Assembly (NCBI RefSeq): GCF_001424305.1
Contig: NZ_LMPD01000006.1
Coordinates: forward strand, 68,490 to 132,489
Direction: 5' to 3'
From: Pedobacter sp. Leaf176
Lineage (GTDB): Bacteria; Bacteroidota; Bacteroidia; Sphingobacteriales; Sphingobacteriaceae
DNA length: 64,000 nucleotides
Shown here: one piece after another, positions 37,060 to 44,854 of the stretch
How positions within the stretch are numbered: the stretch's first letter is position 1
How the letters are laid out: every line of letters begins with the position of its first letter
Translations under genes and position numbers: made by a program
The notes under the pieces: model-generated
What the model saw: the letters and a program-made list of their open reading frames with translations, nothing else
Databases searched by the model: none
What the model was told of the DNA's origin: nothing

Positions 37060-37650
37060 ATGGCCCACTTAAAATTTAATCCACGCACATTAGTTTTGTT
37101 GTTAATGATACTGGTGATAACGGGTTTCCGTTTGCTGGTAACCTTCAATTCCGATGAACTGAAATTTGCTAATTTCTCATCAATAGGGGCAGTTGCCTTA
37201 TTTGGAGGTGCTTACTTTAAAGATAATTTAAAAGCTTTTTCATTTCCGTTATTAAGCTTGTTTTTAAGTGATTTCGTTTTATCGACAACCATTTTCAGCA
37301 AATACAGTAGTGGCTTTTTATATGAAGGCTGGTATTGGGTTTATTTAGCCTTTGCTTTGATGGTTTTGGTAGGAAGAGTAATGCTGAAAAACATTAACGT
37401 TGTAAATCTTTTAGCATCTACCTTGGTTATCGTATTAATCCATTGGATTGTAACCGATTTTCCAATCTGGTTTAAAAACCCGGCTTATACACAGAACCTC
37501 GCAGGATTCTGGTTGGTTTTAGAAAAAGCGATTCCTTTCGAGATAAGATTCCTTGAAGGAACTTTAATTTATGGTGCTTTACTTTTCGGTGCATTTGAAA
37601 TTTTAACTTCAAAGTATCCGGCACTAAAATTGCAAACAGGGCAAAATTAA
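37060..37650 (+). CDS. DUF6580-type integral membrane protein in the B12 locus
   Basis: 196 residues with about five to six hydrophobic segments (LVLLLMILVITGFRLL, WVYLAFALMVLVGRVML, LLASTLVIVLIHWIV). NFSSIGAVALFGGAYFKD resembles the N-terminal motif of DUF6580 proteins and of ECF-type substrate-binding subunits. Its place, 118 bases after riboswitch-controlled btuB on the same strand and before the first terminator, suggests that it serves corrinoid or cobalt uptake at the inner membrane. That role is inferred from position; the family assignment is from the motif. Confidence 0.68.
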   Translation: MAHLKFNPRTLVLLLMILVITGFRLLVTFNSDELKFANFSSIGAVALFGGAYFKDNLKAFSFPLLSLFLSDFVLSTTIFSKYSSGFLYEGWYWVYLAFALMVLVGRVMLKNINVVNLLASTLVIVLIHWIVTDFPIWFKNPAYTQNLAGFWLVLEKAIPFEIRFLEGTLIYGALLFGAFEILTSKYPALKLQTGQN

Positions 37651-37667
37651 TTGTTCGATATTTCGAC

Positions 37668-37706
37668 AAATCCTCTTTTGAATCCTTTCAAAAGAGGATT
37701 TTTTTT
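37668..37706 (+). terminator. Rho-independent terminator after the DUF6580-type gene
   Basis: A perfect 13-bp stem, AAATCCTCTTTTG with CAAAAGAGGATTT, an 8-base loop and a T run. It separates btuB-DUF6580 from the BtuF-like gene, so the latter needs its own promoter. Confidence 0.92.
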
Positions 37707-37793
37707 ATCCTTATAATCCGTCGTTGCTATGAATTTGGTTCAGTAGTCTATGCAGTTAACTGAAATTCCGAACGACATTAAAAAAATCAATAC

Positions 37794-38726
37794 ATGAAAG
37801 TTGTTTCCTTTTTGCCAGCCGCTACCAAGATGATTTATGACATGGGCCTGCAGGAATATCTATATGGCGTAACCTTCGAATGCCCAAAAGAAGCAGCAGA
37901 CATGCCTAAAATTGTTCGCTGCATCCTGGAAGGTAAAAATTACTCCAGCGTCGAAATCGACAGGATTTTTTCAGCATCAAAAGCGCAGGGTAAAAGTTTG
38001 TATTGGGTTGATGATGTTCTATTGGAAAGCATTTCGCCTGATATCGTGTTTACCCAGGACCTATGCGAAGTGTGTAATATTGATACTGTTTGTACTGAAA
38101 CGGCCGTTATGAAACTGAGCAAGCAACCAATACTCGTACCTTTATCTCCAAATAACCTTCATGATGTTTATTATTGTGCCATAACCATTGCACGAGCGAT
38201 GGGTAAGGAGGAGATTTCACTAAACTATTTGGCTAATATTCAAAAAAGATCAGATGCGATTCTTGATACACTCAGGGCTAATAAGGCACCATTAAAACGG
38301 GTAATGCTCATGGAATGGATAGAGCCGGTTTACAATTGCGGCCATTGGATTCCATTTCAAATTGCTGCCGCTGGTGGCGTGGATATGCTATCTAACCCGG
38401 CAGGGGATTCGATTGTTACCCAATGGGATAAGATCTTAAAATACAATCCTGAAGTTCTGGTCATTGCACCTTGCGGATTCGACATAAAAAGAAGCATTGA
38501 AGAAATGAACTTGTTGACTTCAAAAAATGGATGGGATAACCTGGAAGCTGTTAAAACTAATCAGGTTTACCTGGCCGATTTTGATATGTTTACCCAACCA
38601 AGCGTGGGCACTTTGATCGATGGCATTGAATCTTTAGCCTGTATGTTTCACCCGGAAATTTTTAAAGCTGATGGAAATATTGCTAAGAAGTTTATCAATT
38701 ACGCTCAATCTCTACAACCAGTGTAA
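37794..38726 (+). CDS. BtuF-like cobalamin-binding protein without signal peptide
   Basis: 310 residues. The periplasmic-binding fold of the BtuF/FepB class is seen in MKVVSFLPAATKMIYDMGL, SPDIVFTQDLCEVC, MLMEWIEPVYNCGHWIPF and the AAGGVDML and KYNPEVLVIAPCGFD blocks typical of cobalamin-binding family members. There is no signal peptide or lipobox, and the frame cannot be extended upstream to gain one. Either the protein acts in the cytoplasm, or it belongs to a family that is not an ABC uptake component. No btuC or btuD lies in the window. It is 11 bases ahead of the SIR2 gene, so the three genes 37794-40136 form one operon. Confidence 0.85.
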   Translation: MKVVSFLPAATKMIYDMGLQEYLYGVTFECPKEAADMPKIVRCILEGKNYSSVEIDRIFSASKAQGKSLYWVDDVLLESISPDIVFTQDLCEVCNIDTVCTETAVMKLSKQPILVPLSPNNLHDVYYCAITIARAMGKEEISLNYLANIQKRSDAILDTLRANKAPLKRVMLMEWIEPVYNCGHWIPFQIAAAGGVDMLSNPAGDSIVTQWDKILKYNPEVLVIAPCGFDIKRSIEEMNLLTSKNGWDNLEAVKTNQVYLADFDMFTQPSVGTLIDGIESLACMFHPEIFKADGNIAKKFINYAQSLQPV

Positions 38727-38737
38727 TTTTTAATTTT

Positions 38738-39424
38738 ATGAAGTTAGTTGTTTTAACAGGAGCAGGGATTAGTGCCGAAAGTGGCTTAAAAACATTTCGC
38801 GATTCTGATGGTCTTTGGGAGGGTTATAATGTATACGACGTAGCAACCCCGGAAGCCTGGGAAAGAAATCCTATGTTGGTACAAGAGTTTTACAACGAAC
38901 GTCGATCTCAGGTTCTGGCAGCAAAACCCAATCGTGGGCATGAAATATTAGCTGAGCTTGAAAAGTATTTTGATGTTGAAATTATTACACAAAATATAGA
39001 TGACCTGCACGAACGGGCGGGTTCTACGAAGGTTACACACTTACACGGCGTCATCACAAAGTCGCAATCCGACATAAAAGCAGATTTAACCTATCCAATT
39101 GAAGGAACGGAAATTAAAATGGGTGAGCTTTGTGAGCTGGGCTCCCAATTAAGACCTCATGTTGTTTGGTTTGGAGAATCAGTACCCATGATCGAAGTCG
39201 CATCAAAAATTTGCAGCAAAGCAGATGTTTTTGTCTTAATCGGGACCTCATTAGCGGTGTATCCGGCAGCCGGATTGATTGATTTTGTTCTACCATCAAC
39301 CCCCAAGTATATAATTGATCCTAAAACACCAGACATTCGGCGTTATAAAAATACTATTAACATAGAAAAAAGGGCAGTAGATGGTGTTGCTGAACTGAAA
39401 GAAATTCTGTTAAATGGCCATTAG
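38738..39424 (+). CDS. SIR2 family NAD-dependent deacylase (CobB-like, zinc cysteines missing)
   Basis: 228 residues. NAD-binding GAGISAESGLKTFRDSDGLWEG, TQNIDDLHERAG, catalytic His103 in HLHG, and LRPHVVWFGESVP are all present. Tyr52 and Arg55 (FYNERR) are the pair that in CobB and SIRT5 binds acidic acyl groups, so desuccinylase-type activity is likely. The two CxxC zinc pairs found in E. coli CobB between HG and LRPHVVWFGE are absent; only one cysteine remains there. It overlaps the next gene by 11 bases. CobB was first found through cobalamin synthesis in Salmonella, which fits this neighbourhood. Confidence 0.93.
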   Translation: MKLVVLTGAGISAESGLKTFRDSDGLWEGYNVYDVATPEAWERNPMLVQEFYNERRSQVLAAKPNRGHEILAELEKYFDVEIITQNIDDLHERAGSTKVTHLHGVITKSQSDIKADLTYPIEGTEIKMGELCELGSQLRPHVVWFGESVPMIEVASKICSKADVFVLIGTSLAVYPAAGLIDFVLPSTPKYIIDPKTPDIRRYKNTINIEKRAVDGVAELKEILLNGH

Positions 39425-40136
39425 AAAGCGTTGCATATTTAATTGGAGCGGAGGTAAAGACAGCACCCTCGCGCTTCATTATGCTTTAGAAGATCCCTCT
39501 ATAGAAATTAAATACCTTGTCACAACGGTAACAGAAAAATACAATCGCGTTTCAATGCATGGTGTAAGGGAGGCGCTGCTGATTAAACAAGCTGAAAGTA
39601 TTGGTATTGAATTGTATCAAATCAGGCTTCCTGAAATGCCCGACATGGATACCTACGACGAAGTTATGCGCCAGCATCTGGCAAAATTTAAGGCTGAAGG
39701 CATAACACATTCTATTTTTGGTGATATCTTTCTTGAAGACTTAAGGACCTATCGTGAAAATAAACTTGAAGAAGTTGGTCTAAAAGCAATTTTTCCGCTC
39801 TGGAAAAAAGATACGCGCCAACTTATAGATGAATTTATTAACCTGAACTATAAAACAATCATTGTTTGCGCACAACAAAGCTTAAAATCCATCTGTGGAA
39901 AAATTATTGATAATGATTTGATTAATGAATTGCCAGCTGAAATAGATCCTTGTGGCGAAAACGGAGAATTTCATACTTTCGCTTTTGAAGGTCCGGTTTT
40001 TAAAGTAAAAGTTGTGTTCCAACAGGGAGAGACTGTATTCAGGACTTATAAAAAGCCTTCTATTGAAGGCGATACAGACAACTCAAATTTCGGAAAAGAG
40101 ATAGAGACTGGCTTCTGGTACATTGATTTATTCTGA
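39414..40136 (+). CDS. DUF71/COG2102 Dph6-type ATP pyrophosphatase
   Basis: 240 residues. The PP-loop SGGKDSTLALHYAL is at about residue 13; SMHGVREALLIKQAESIGI, FGDIFLEDLRTYRENKL, and DPCGENGEFHTFAF are family signatures shared with eukaryotic and archaeal diphthine-ammonia ligase. Bacteria have no diphthamide, so the substrate must differ. Comparative genomics has earlier linked bacterial DUF71 proteins to vitamin B12 salvage, and the riboswitch-btuB-BtuF-like context here agrees. It overlaps the SIR2 gene by 11 bases, which points to translational coupling. Exact reaction unknown. Confidence 0.9.
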   Translation: MAIRKRCIFNWSGGKDSTLALHYALEDPSIEIKYLVTTVTEKYNRVSMHGVREALLIKQAESIGIELYQIRLPEMPDMDTYDEVMRQHLAKFKAEGITHSIFGDIFLEDLRTYRENKLEEVGLKAIFPLWKKDTRQLIDEFINLNYKTIIVCAQQSLKSICGKIIDNDLINELPAEIDPCGENGEFHTFAFEGPVFKVKVVFQQGETVFRTYKKPSIEGDTDNSNFGKEIETGFWYIDLF

Positions 40137-40269
40137 TATTTTCAGATATCTAAAACATTTTGGCATCATTTTTTCTTTAGTACCTGTAATTAACTAAATC
40201 ATACATCCCAAATGAAAATTCTTAGTGAGGTTAGGTAGCTAAGAAAGAGTAGTGAAAAAATTAAAAGTT

Positions 40270-40767
40270 ATGAAAAAGATATTCGTAGTGTTAGCACTTA
40301 GTTCAGTAATGTTTGCTTGTAACAACAAAGCAAAAGAAGAGGCAGCACTTAAACAGCAACAGGCAGAGAAAGAGTTAGCCGTAAAAGCGGTTAAAGATAG
40401 TTTACGATTAGACAGCTTTAAGAAAGCAGAACTTGTAAAAAAGGAACAGGCTGAAGAAGCACAACGACAAGCTGAATTAGCAGCTGCAAGAAGAGCAGGT
40501 GCAAGGTCGTCAAGGTCTTACGCAAGTTCAGGTAGCAGTACCACTAGTTCATATGGAGGTACACAACCAACTGCGAAAAAACAGGGTTGGAGTGATGCAG
40601 CAAAAGGTACTGTAATTGGTGCCGCTGCAGGTGCAGTAGGTGGCGCATTAATTGATAAGAAAAAAGGTCGTGGTGCCATTATCGGTGGTTTAGCCGGTGC
40701 TGGAGGTGGTTACTTAATCGGTAGAGGCGAAGACAGAAAATCTGGTCGCGTACAACCGAAAAACTAG
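40270..40767 (+). CDS. Lipoprotein with coiled coil and glycine zipper
   Basis: 165 residues from the ATG at 40270; the GTG at 40252 adds six residues before the signal sequence. Lipobox SSVMFACNN with Cys16. Then a charged Lys/Glu/Gln helix (~20-75, probably coiled coil), a Ser-rich linker, and a glycine-zipper segment (GTVIGAAAGAVGGALI and GAIIGGLAGAGGGYLIG) like those in outer-membrane-associated YMGG proteins. Probably a membrane-anchored envelope protein. A clear terminator follows. Confidence 0.82.
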   Translation: MKKIFVVLALSSVMFACNNKAKEEAALKQQQAEKELAVKAVKDSLRLDSFKKAELVKKEQAEEAQRQAELAAARRAGARSSRSYASSGSSTTSSYGGTQPTAKKQGWSDAAKGTVIGAAAGAVGGALIDKKKGRGAIIGGLAGAGGGYLIGRGEDRKSGRVQPKN

Positions 40768-40787
40768 TATATTAATTAGCGTATTAG

Positions 40788-40816
40788 AAGCGGTCATTTT
40801 AATGACCGCTTTTTTT
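40788..40816 (+). terminator. Rho-independent terminator after the glycine-zipper lipoprotein
   Basis: Stem AAGCGGTCA / TGACCGCTT with loop TTTTAA, followed by T to 40816. It lies 20 bases after the stop codon. Confidence 0.92.
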
Positions 40817-40859
40817 GTGTCTCAAAAAATCAGTCTATATTTAAATAAATTTAAAATCC

Positions 40860-41207
40860 ATGACAGAAATTAAAACTGCAGATAAAGGACAAGTACAACA
40901 TTTTGTAATGTTTTGGTTAAAGCCCCAGTTAACGAAAGCCGAAATTGAAGGTTTCACAGAATTCTTTGAGGCCTTAAAGCCTATCAAGTACGTTAAGACG
41001 TTGAACTATGGATTGGCTGCAAATACGCCGGTTCGTCCTGTAACAGATAATTCTTTCACTTATGCGCTTACCATTACTTTTAATAGTATTGAGGACCACA
41101 ACGCTTACCAGGATGATAAAACACATTTAGATGCTGTTGAGAAATTTTCTAAAAACTGGTATCGGGTGGTGGTTCACGATATCGTGATTTCATCTGTTAA
41201 AAGTTAA
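40860..41207 (+). CDS. Dabb family (stress responsive alpha/beta barrel) protein
   Basis: 115 residues. VQHFVMFWLKPQLTKAEIEGFTEFFEAL, YALTITFNSIEDHNAYQDDKTHLDAVEKF and the final IVISSV strand match the ~100-residue Dabb domain, a dimeric alpha+beta barrel of unknown exact role. Cytoplasmic; single gene between a terminator and a repeat-rich gap. Confidence 0.9.
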   Translation: MTEIKTADKGQVQHFVMFWLKPQLTKAEIEGFTEFFEALKPIKYVKTLNYGLAANTPVRPVTDNSFTYALTITFNSIEDHNAYQDDKTHLDAVEKFSKNWYRVVVHDIVISSVKS

Positions 41208-41236
41208 AGGCTAATAATCGCTCGCAATATTTAATA

Positions 41237-41635
41237 CTTATTCGACCGCAGTGGAGAAATCTTAATAAAGTTAGCCTTAAAAGATTTCTATGTTACGCTG
41301 CGCTTCATTTGAAATGACGATTACCCTGCAACAGTTATAGTGAAAAGCTACGACTTTTTTGTTTTATACTTCGTCGTTTCGATTGTAGCGGAGAACCCGA
41401 AGGCTCAGCGAAGCAAAATCTTTTAAACTTAACACTTGATAGAGTATTTATAAAGATGTCTCCGTTCAGCTGCGCTTCAGTAGAGGGGGCGGCATAGCGA
41501 GCTCCGTCGAGAGGAAGATACATAAAGTCGTCATTTCGACCGTAGTGGAGAAATCCTTTTAATAAAATAGCTGGCTTCATAGATTTGTCAATTGCGCTGC
41601 GCTTCATTCAAATAAGGATTGCCTTTCAATAATAG
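41237..41635. repeat. Three degenerate copies of a ~90-105-bp palindromic repeat
   Basis: Copies start near 41239 (TTCGACCGCAGTGGAGAAATC), 41385 (TTTCGATTGTAGCGGAGAA) and 41531 (TTTCGACCGTAGTGGAGAAAT in part) and each ends in a CGCTGCGCTTCATT or CAGCTGCGCTTCAG block about 90 bases later. The ends are inverted (ATTTCGACC... against ...GAAATGACG), as in MITE-like elements of this phylum. The 710-base gap 41208-41917 holds these copies and AT-rich DNA; a 90-codon frame on the minus strand lies wholly in the repeats and is not a gene. Confidence 0.7.
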
Positions 41636-41917
41636 CAGTTAAATGCCACGAATTATATATGGTCATTTCAATTGACAATTTTAGTTAAAAATGTTTTTGG
41701 AATCCCAAACCTCCCATTTATTTGGCAAAAATCGACTGCGAAATATAATTTTGTGTATATATTTAATTATTTATAAATCAGTTGGTTAACATAATTTATA
41801 TTAATTAATGTATTATATAAAGCCTAATTTTAGCAACTTGAACAGCTGTAAAATCAAAATTAAATTCTGAATGATACTTTAACTTACTGTATATCAAAAT
41901 AATACTCAGATTAAATA

Positions 41918-42169
41918 CTAATACTGATGCCTTTTATAGGCTAAGTTAAAATCACCGCGCATCAGTTTAAAACGTTCAATAACTGTAGTAATAAATTCTT
42001 CGTCAAGGATTTCAAATACATCATTAACACCCCCTCCGCTTAAGTCCAATTCGGAAAGTTTATAACTTTGTTCAAATGTTCCTTGTTCAAATTTAATGAT
42101 GTACTTCTGGTTCATAGAGAAGATGGAAATTTTGCATTCCGGATGTGGAAGTTCTGCGATAACTCTCAT
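41918..42169 (-). CDS. Small conserved hypothetical protein
   Basis: 83 residues with a beta-rich N-terminus (CKISIFSMNQKYIIKFEQGTFEQSYKL) and helical C-terminus (FITTVIERFKLMRGDFNLAYKRH). No signal peptide or membrane segment. It lies 35 bases after the CrtA-like gene on the same strand and is probably cotranscribed. I do not recognise a family. Confidence 0.65.
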   Translation of the reverse strand: MRVIAELPHPECKISIFSMNQKYIIKFEQGTFEQSYKLSELDLSGGGVNDVFEILDEEFITTVIERFKLMRGDFNLAYKRHQY

Positions 42170-42204
42170 GTACTATTTACGGGCTTGGTTGATTAAGTAA
42201 AATT

Positions 42205-42921
42205 TTAATTGGTATAAACTGATTGTCCATTAAGGCTTCCCTGGGTCTCAATTATTTCGAAACGTGCAAACAACTCTTCTGAATACCATTTGCGTTCCCT
42301 GGTAAGCTTAATAACATCTGAATGGTCAACTGATTTATAGGCATAATTTTTCATGTGATCCAGGCTTTCCCATATGGAAAATGTTGCCTGGTCAAAAAAG
42401 GGATTCTCACCAACACCTGCAGATAGTATGAAGCCTTCTGCCTTGCGCATGGCTTCTGCAGCCCTTTTTATGTTACTACGGAATTCTTTTACTTTTCCAT
42501 AATTAATTGCTGCCCGGGTTATAACAGCTACCCTTGTGCTCTTGACACTATAATCTTTATTATATTTAAACGGCTGTATGCGTGACCATAAACCATGAGA
42601 TGATAAAGGTTTAAGTAATATGGTAAACTCTTCAATTGCAAAAAACCTAAACCAATTAATTACGAAGGAATGTTTGTAGAATTCATCACAACTATCTTTT
42701 TCATCCCATGTAGTCAAGATTGCCCAGTGCTTAAAATCAGGCTTTAAATCAACTTGCGCATCCTTGCCACTTCCCATTAATTTCCAGAACCTGCAATTTT
42801 TATTCAGCCACATGGGTACACGCAAAAGTGCCATTCCTAAAAAAGCAAATAAAATGTTGTGGGTACGAAACTTTGTTATGGTTAAAGCGACTATCATGCT
42901 CAATAGGGTTAATGTTGTCAA
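42205..42921 (-). CDS. CrtA (spheroidene monooxygenase)-like protein
   Basis: 238 residues. FWKLMGSGKDAQVDLKPDFKHWAILTTW, EEFTILLKPLSSHGLWSRIQPF, and SAGVGENPFFDQATFSIWESLDHMKNYAY follow the pattern of the CrtA family, a haem-dependent dimeric alpha/beta barrel monooxygenase named for carotenoid ketolation. The N-terminal ~40 residues are hydrophobic. No carotenoid gene is next to it, and relatives in Bacteroidota are usually uncharacterised, so the substrate is open. It probably shares a transcript with the small gene at 41918-42169. Confidence 0.65.
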   Translation of the reverse strand: MTTLTLLSMIVALTITKFRTHNILFAFLGMALLRVPMWLNKNCRFWKLMGSGKDAQVDLKPDFKHWAILTTWDEKDSCDEFYKHSFVINWFRFFAIEEFTILLKPLSSHGLWSRIQPFKYNKDYSVKSTRVAVITRAAINYGKVKEFRSNIKRAAEAMRKAEGFILSAGVGENPFFDQATFSIWESLDHMKNYAYKSVDHSDVIKLTRERKWYSEELFARFEIIETQGSLNGQSVYTN

Positions 42922-43149
42922 AACTAATGATTTTACGTTTACTATCTTTTCACAATTTTGTAATTATAATTCTGTAGACTTTAAATTACAACAATCCTGT
43001 TTAACTTTGTTGATGTGAAGGAGAGATTGATTTGTATTACTATAATCCTATTAATCTTAAAATCCGTCCAATCTTGTTTAATGGTTTATGCTTTTAATTT
43101 ATTAAATTATAATCCTATTAATCTTAAAATCTTTTAATCCTGGTCAATT

Positions 43150-43626
43150 ATGGCAGAAGACTTAATGATAAACCGTACTGCGACTAAAGCAGAACAGTAT
43201 AAATCCTTACTACCTCAGATAGAGGCTTTACTATCCGGTGAAACAGATTTTGTGGCAAACATGGCTAATGTTGCTGCTGCACTAAAAGAACAATTCAACT
43301 GGTTTTGGGTTGGATTTTACTTGGTGAAGAATGATGATCTTGTATTAGGGCCATTCCAGGGACCGGTAGCCTGTACCCGGATTAGAAAAGGTAAGGGAGT
43401 TTGTGGTTCATCCTGGGCACAAGTGAAAACATTAATTGTTCCGGATGTCGATGAATTTCCGGGGCATATAGCCTGTGCAACTGCATCTAAATCTGAAATC
43501 GTATTACCCTTGATCAAAAACGGTGAGGTGATAGGTGTGCTTGATGTGGATAGTGAGTTTCTAAATCATTTTGATGAAACAGATCAATTTAATTTAGAAC
43601 AGGTTATATCATTTTTGTTAAAATAA
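43150..43626 (+). CDS. msrC: Free methionine-(R)-sulfoxide reductase, GAF type
   Basis: 158 residues forming one GAF domain. Cysteines 75 (GPVACTRI), 85 (GVCGSSW) and 109 (GHIACATA) have the same spacing (10 and 24) as the three catalytic cysteines of E. coli fRMsr. DVDEFPGHIAC and VIGVLDVDSE are family marks. It reduces free methionine-R-sulfoxide with thioredoxin in the cytoplasm. The DNA glycosylase gene follows after 16 bases, so oxidation and alkylation repair may be expressed together. Confidence 0.92.
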   Translation: MAEDLMINRTATKAEQYKSLLPQIEALLSGETDFVANMANVAAALKEQFNWFWVGFYLVKNDDLVLGPFQGPVACTRIRKGKGVCGSSWAQVKTLIVPDVDEFPGHIACATASKSEIVLPLIKNGEVIGVLDVDSEFLNHFDETDQFNLEQVISFLLK

Positions 43627-43642
43627 AACATTATATAAGCGA

Positions 43643-44248
43643 TTGAAATTACCTGTCGATTATTATCTGAATGAAGATGCCGTAGCGCTGGCAAAAGACC
43701 TGCTGGGCAAGGTACTTTATACTAACATAGACGGCATAATTTCCGCCGGTATAATTGTAGAAACAGAAGCCTACTTCGGAGTTGAAGATAAGGCTTCTCA
43801 CGCCTATGGCGGTCGAAGAACGAATCGTACGGAAACGATGTATGCATCGGGCGGCCTGGCCTATGTTTATCTCTGTTATGGAATGCATCATCTCTTTAAT
43901 GTCGTAAGTTCAAAAGCAGGTGATCCACATGCGGTGCTGGTTAGGGCTGTTGAACCTTTATTGGGTAAAGAGATAATTGAGGAGCGCAGAGGGATGCTTG
44001 TCTCAAAACCTGCAATATCTTCAGGTCCCGGCTCTGCTGCAAAAGCACTAGGTATCAACCGGGATTTTAACGCAAAAGATTTATCAGGGGATGAAATATG
44101 GATAGAGGACCATCAAATCCGTTACCGGGATGAAGAAATTGCGGCAGGGCCCCGTGTTGGAATCGCTTATGCGAAGGAGCATGCCTTATTGCCATGGCGT
44201 TTTTTTGTAAAAGGCAATAAATACGTCAGCAAACCGAATAAGGTTTAA
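43643..44248 (+). CDS. DNA-3-methyladenine glycosylase (AAG/MPG type)
   Basis: 201 residues from a TTG start (LPVDYYLNEDAVALAKDLLGK); no better start exists. VETEAYFGVEDKASHAYGGRRTNRTETMY and GLAYVYLCYGMHHLFNVV carry the active-site Glu and the intercalating Tyr region of the AAG/MPG family; SGPGSAAKALGIN is also conserved. It removes alkylated purines in base excision repair. It lies 16 bases after msrC. Confidence 0.95.
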   Translation: MKLPVDYYLNEDAVALAKDLLGKVLYTNIDGIISAGIIVETEAYFGVEDKASHAYGGRRTNRTETMYASGGLAYVYLCYGMHHLFNVVSSKAGDPHAVLVRAVEPLLGKEIIEERRGMLVSKPAISSGPGSAAKALGINRDFNAKDLSGDEIWIEDHQIRYRDEEIAAGPRVGIAYAKEHALLPWRFFVKGNKYVSKPNKV

Positions 44249-44300
44249 GAACCCAAACATTTCCATTGAAATCCTGTTTTTCATTCAAATACGTAAGAAA

Positions 44301-44789
44301 ATGAAAAACGAAAAAAATATCGCAATTTTAAAAGAGATGGCAGAAAGTGTTCGTACCTGTATGTTCACTACCTTTTCTGCAGATGAAGAATTCGGGAGCA
44401 GGCCAATGGGTACCGCTAAAATAGAAGATGATGGCAGCATTTGGTTTTATACCAATGAATATTCACTAAAGTCAAAAGAAATTTCCAGAGATGGCAATGT
44501 ACTTCTGGCTTATAGCGAACCTTCAAAGAATACCTATCTAACGGTCAAGGGAAAAGCAGAACTCGTTGACGATAAAGTTAGGAAGGAAGCTTATTTTTCT
44601 CCTTTTGTTAAAGCCTGGTTTCCTGATGGCGTTGAAGATCCAAGACTGATTTTAATCAAGGTTACACCTGAAGAAGCGGAGTATTGGGATTCATCCTCAT
44701 CCAAGATAGTGGTGCTTTTCAGTATATTAAAAGCCGTGGTAACAGGTGATACACCTGATATAGGTAAACATGATACCATGAAGTTCTAA
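44301..44789 (+). CDS. Pyridoxamine 5'-phosphate oxidase-like (general stress protein 26 type)
   Basis: 162 residues with a split-barrel FMN-binding fold: VRTCMFTTFSADEEFGSRPMGT, DDGSIWFYTNEYSLKSKEI, and VTPEEAEYWDSSSSKIVVLF are typical of the stress protein 26 branch. It probably binds a flavin; substrate unknown. The gene follows the glycosylase gene by 52 bases and is closed by a terminator. Confidence 0.88.
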   Translation: MKNEKNIAILKEMAESVRTCMFTTFSADEEFGSRPMGTAKIEDDGSIWFYTNEYSLKSKEISRDGNVLLAYSEPSKNTYLTVKGKAELVDDKVRKEAYFSPFVKAWFPDGVEDPRLILIKVTPEEAEYWDSSSSKIVVLFSILKAVVTGDTPDIGKHDTMKF

Positions 44790-44808
44790 TTAAAGAATAA
44801 CTTCTTTG

Positions 44809-44840
44809 AAAGCAGGATTGGAAACAATACCTGCTTTTTT
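44809..44840 (+). terminator. Rho-independent terminator before kynU
   Basis: Stem AAAGCAGG / CCTGCTTT with a 13-base loop and T to 44840, 20 bases after the preceding stop and 15 bases before the kynU start. Confidence 0.78.
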
Positions 44841-44854
44841 GTAATATTGGGGCT

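Noticed and set aside
41335..41607. 90-codon gene on the minus strand
   Set aside because: It lies wholly inside repeated palindromic elements.
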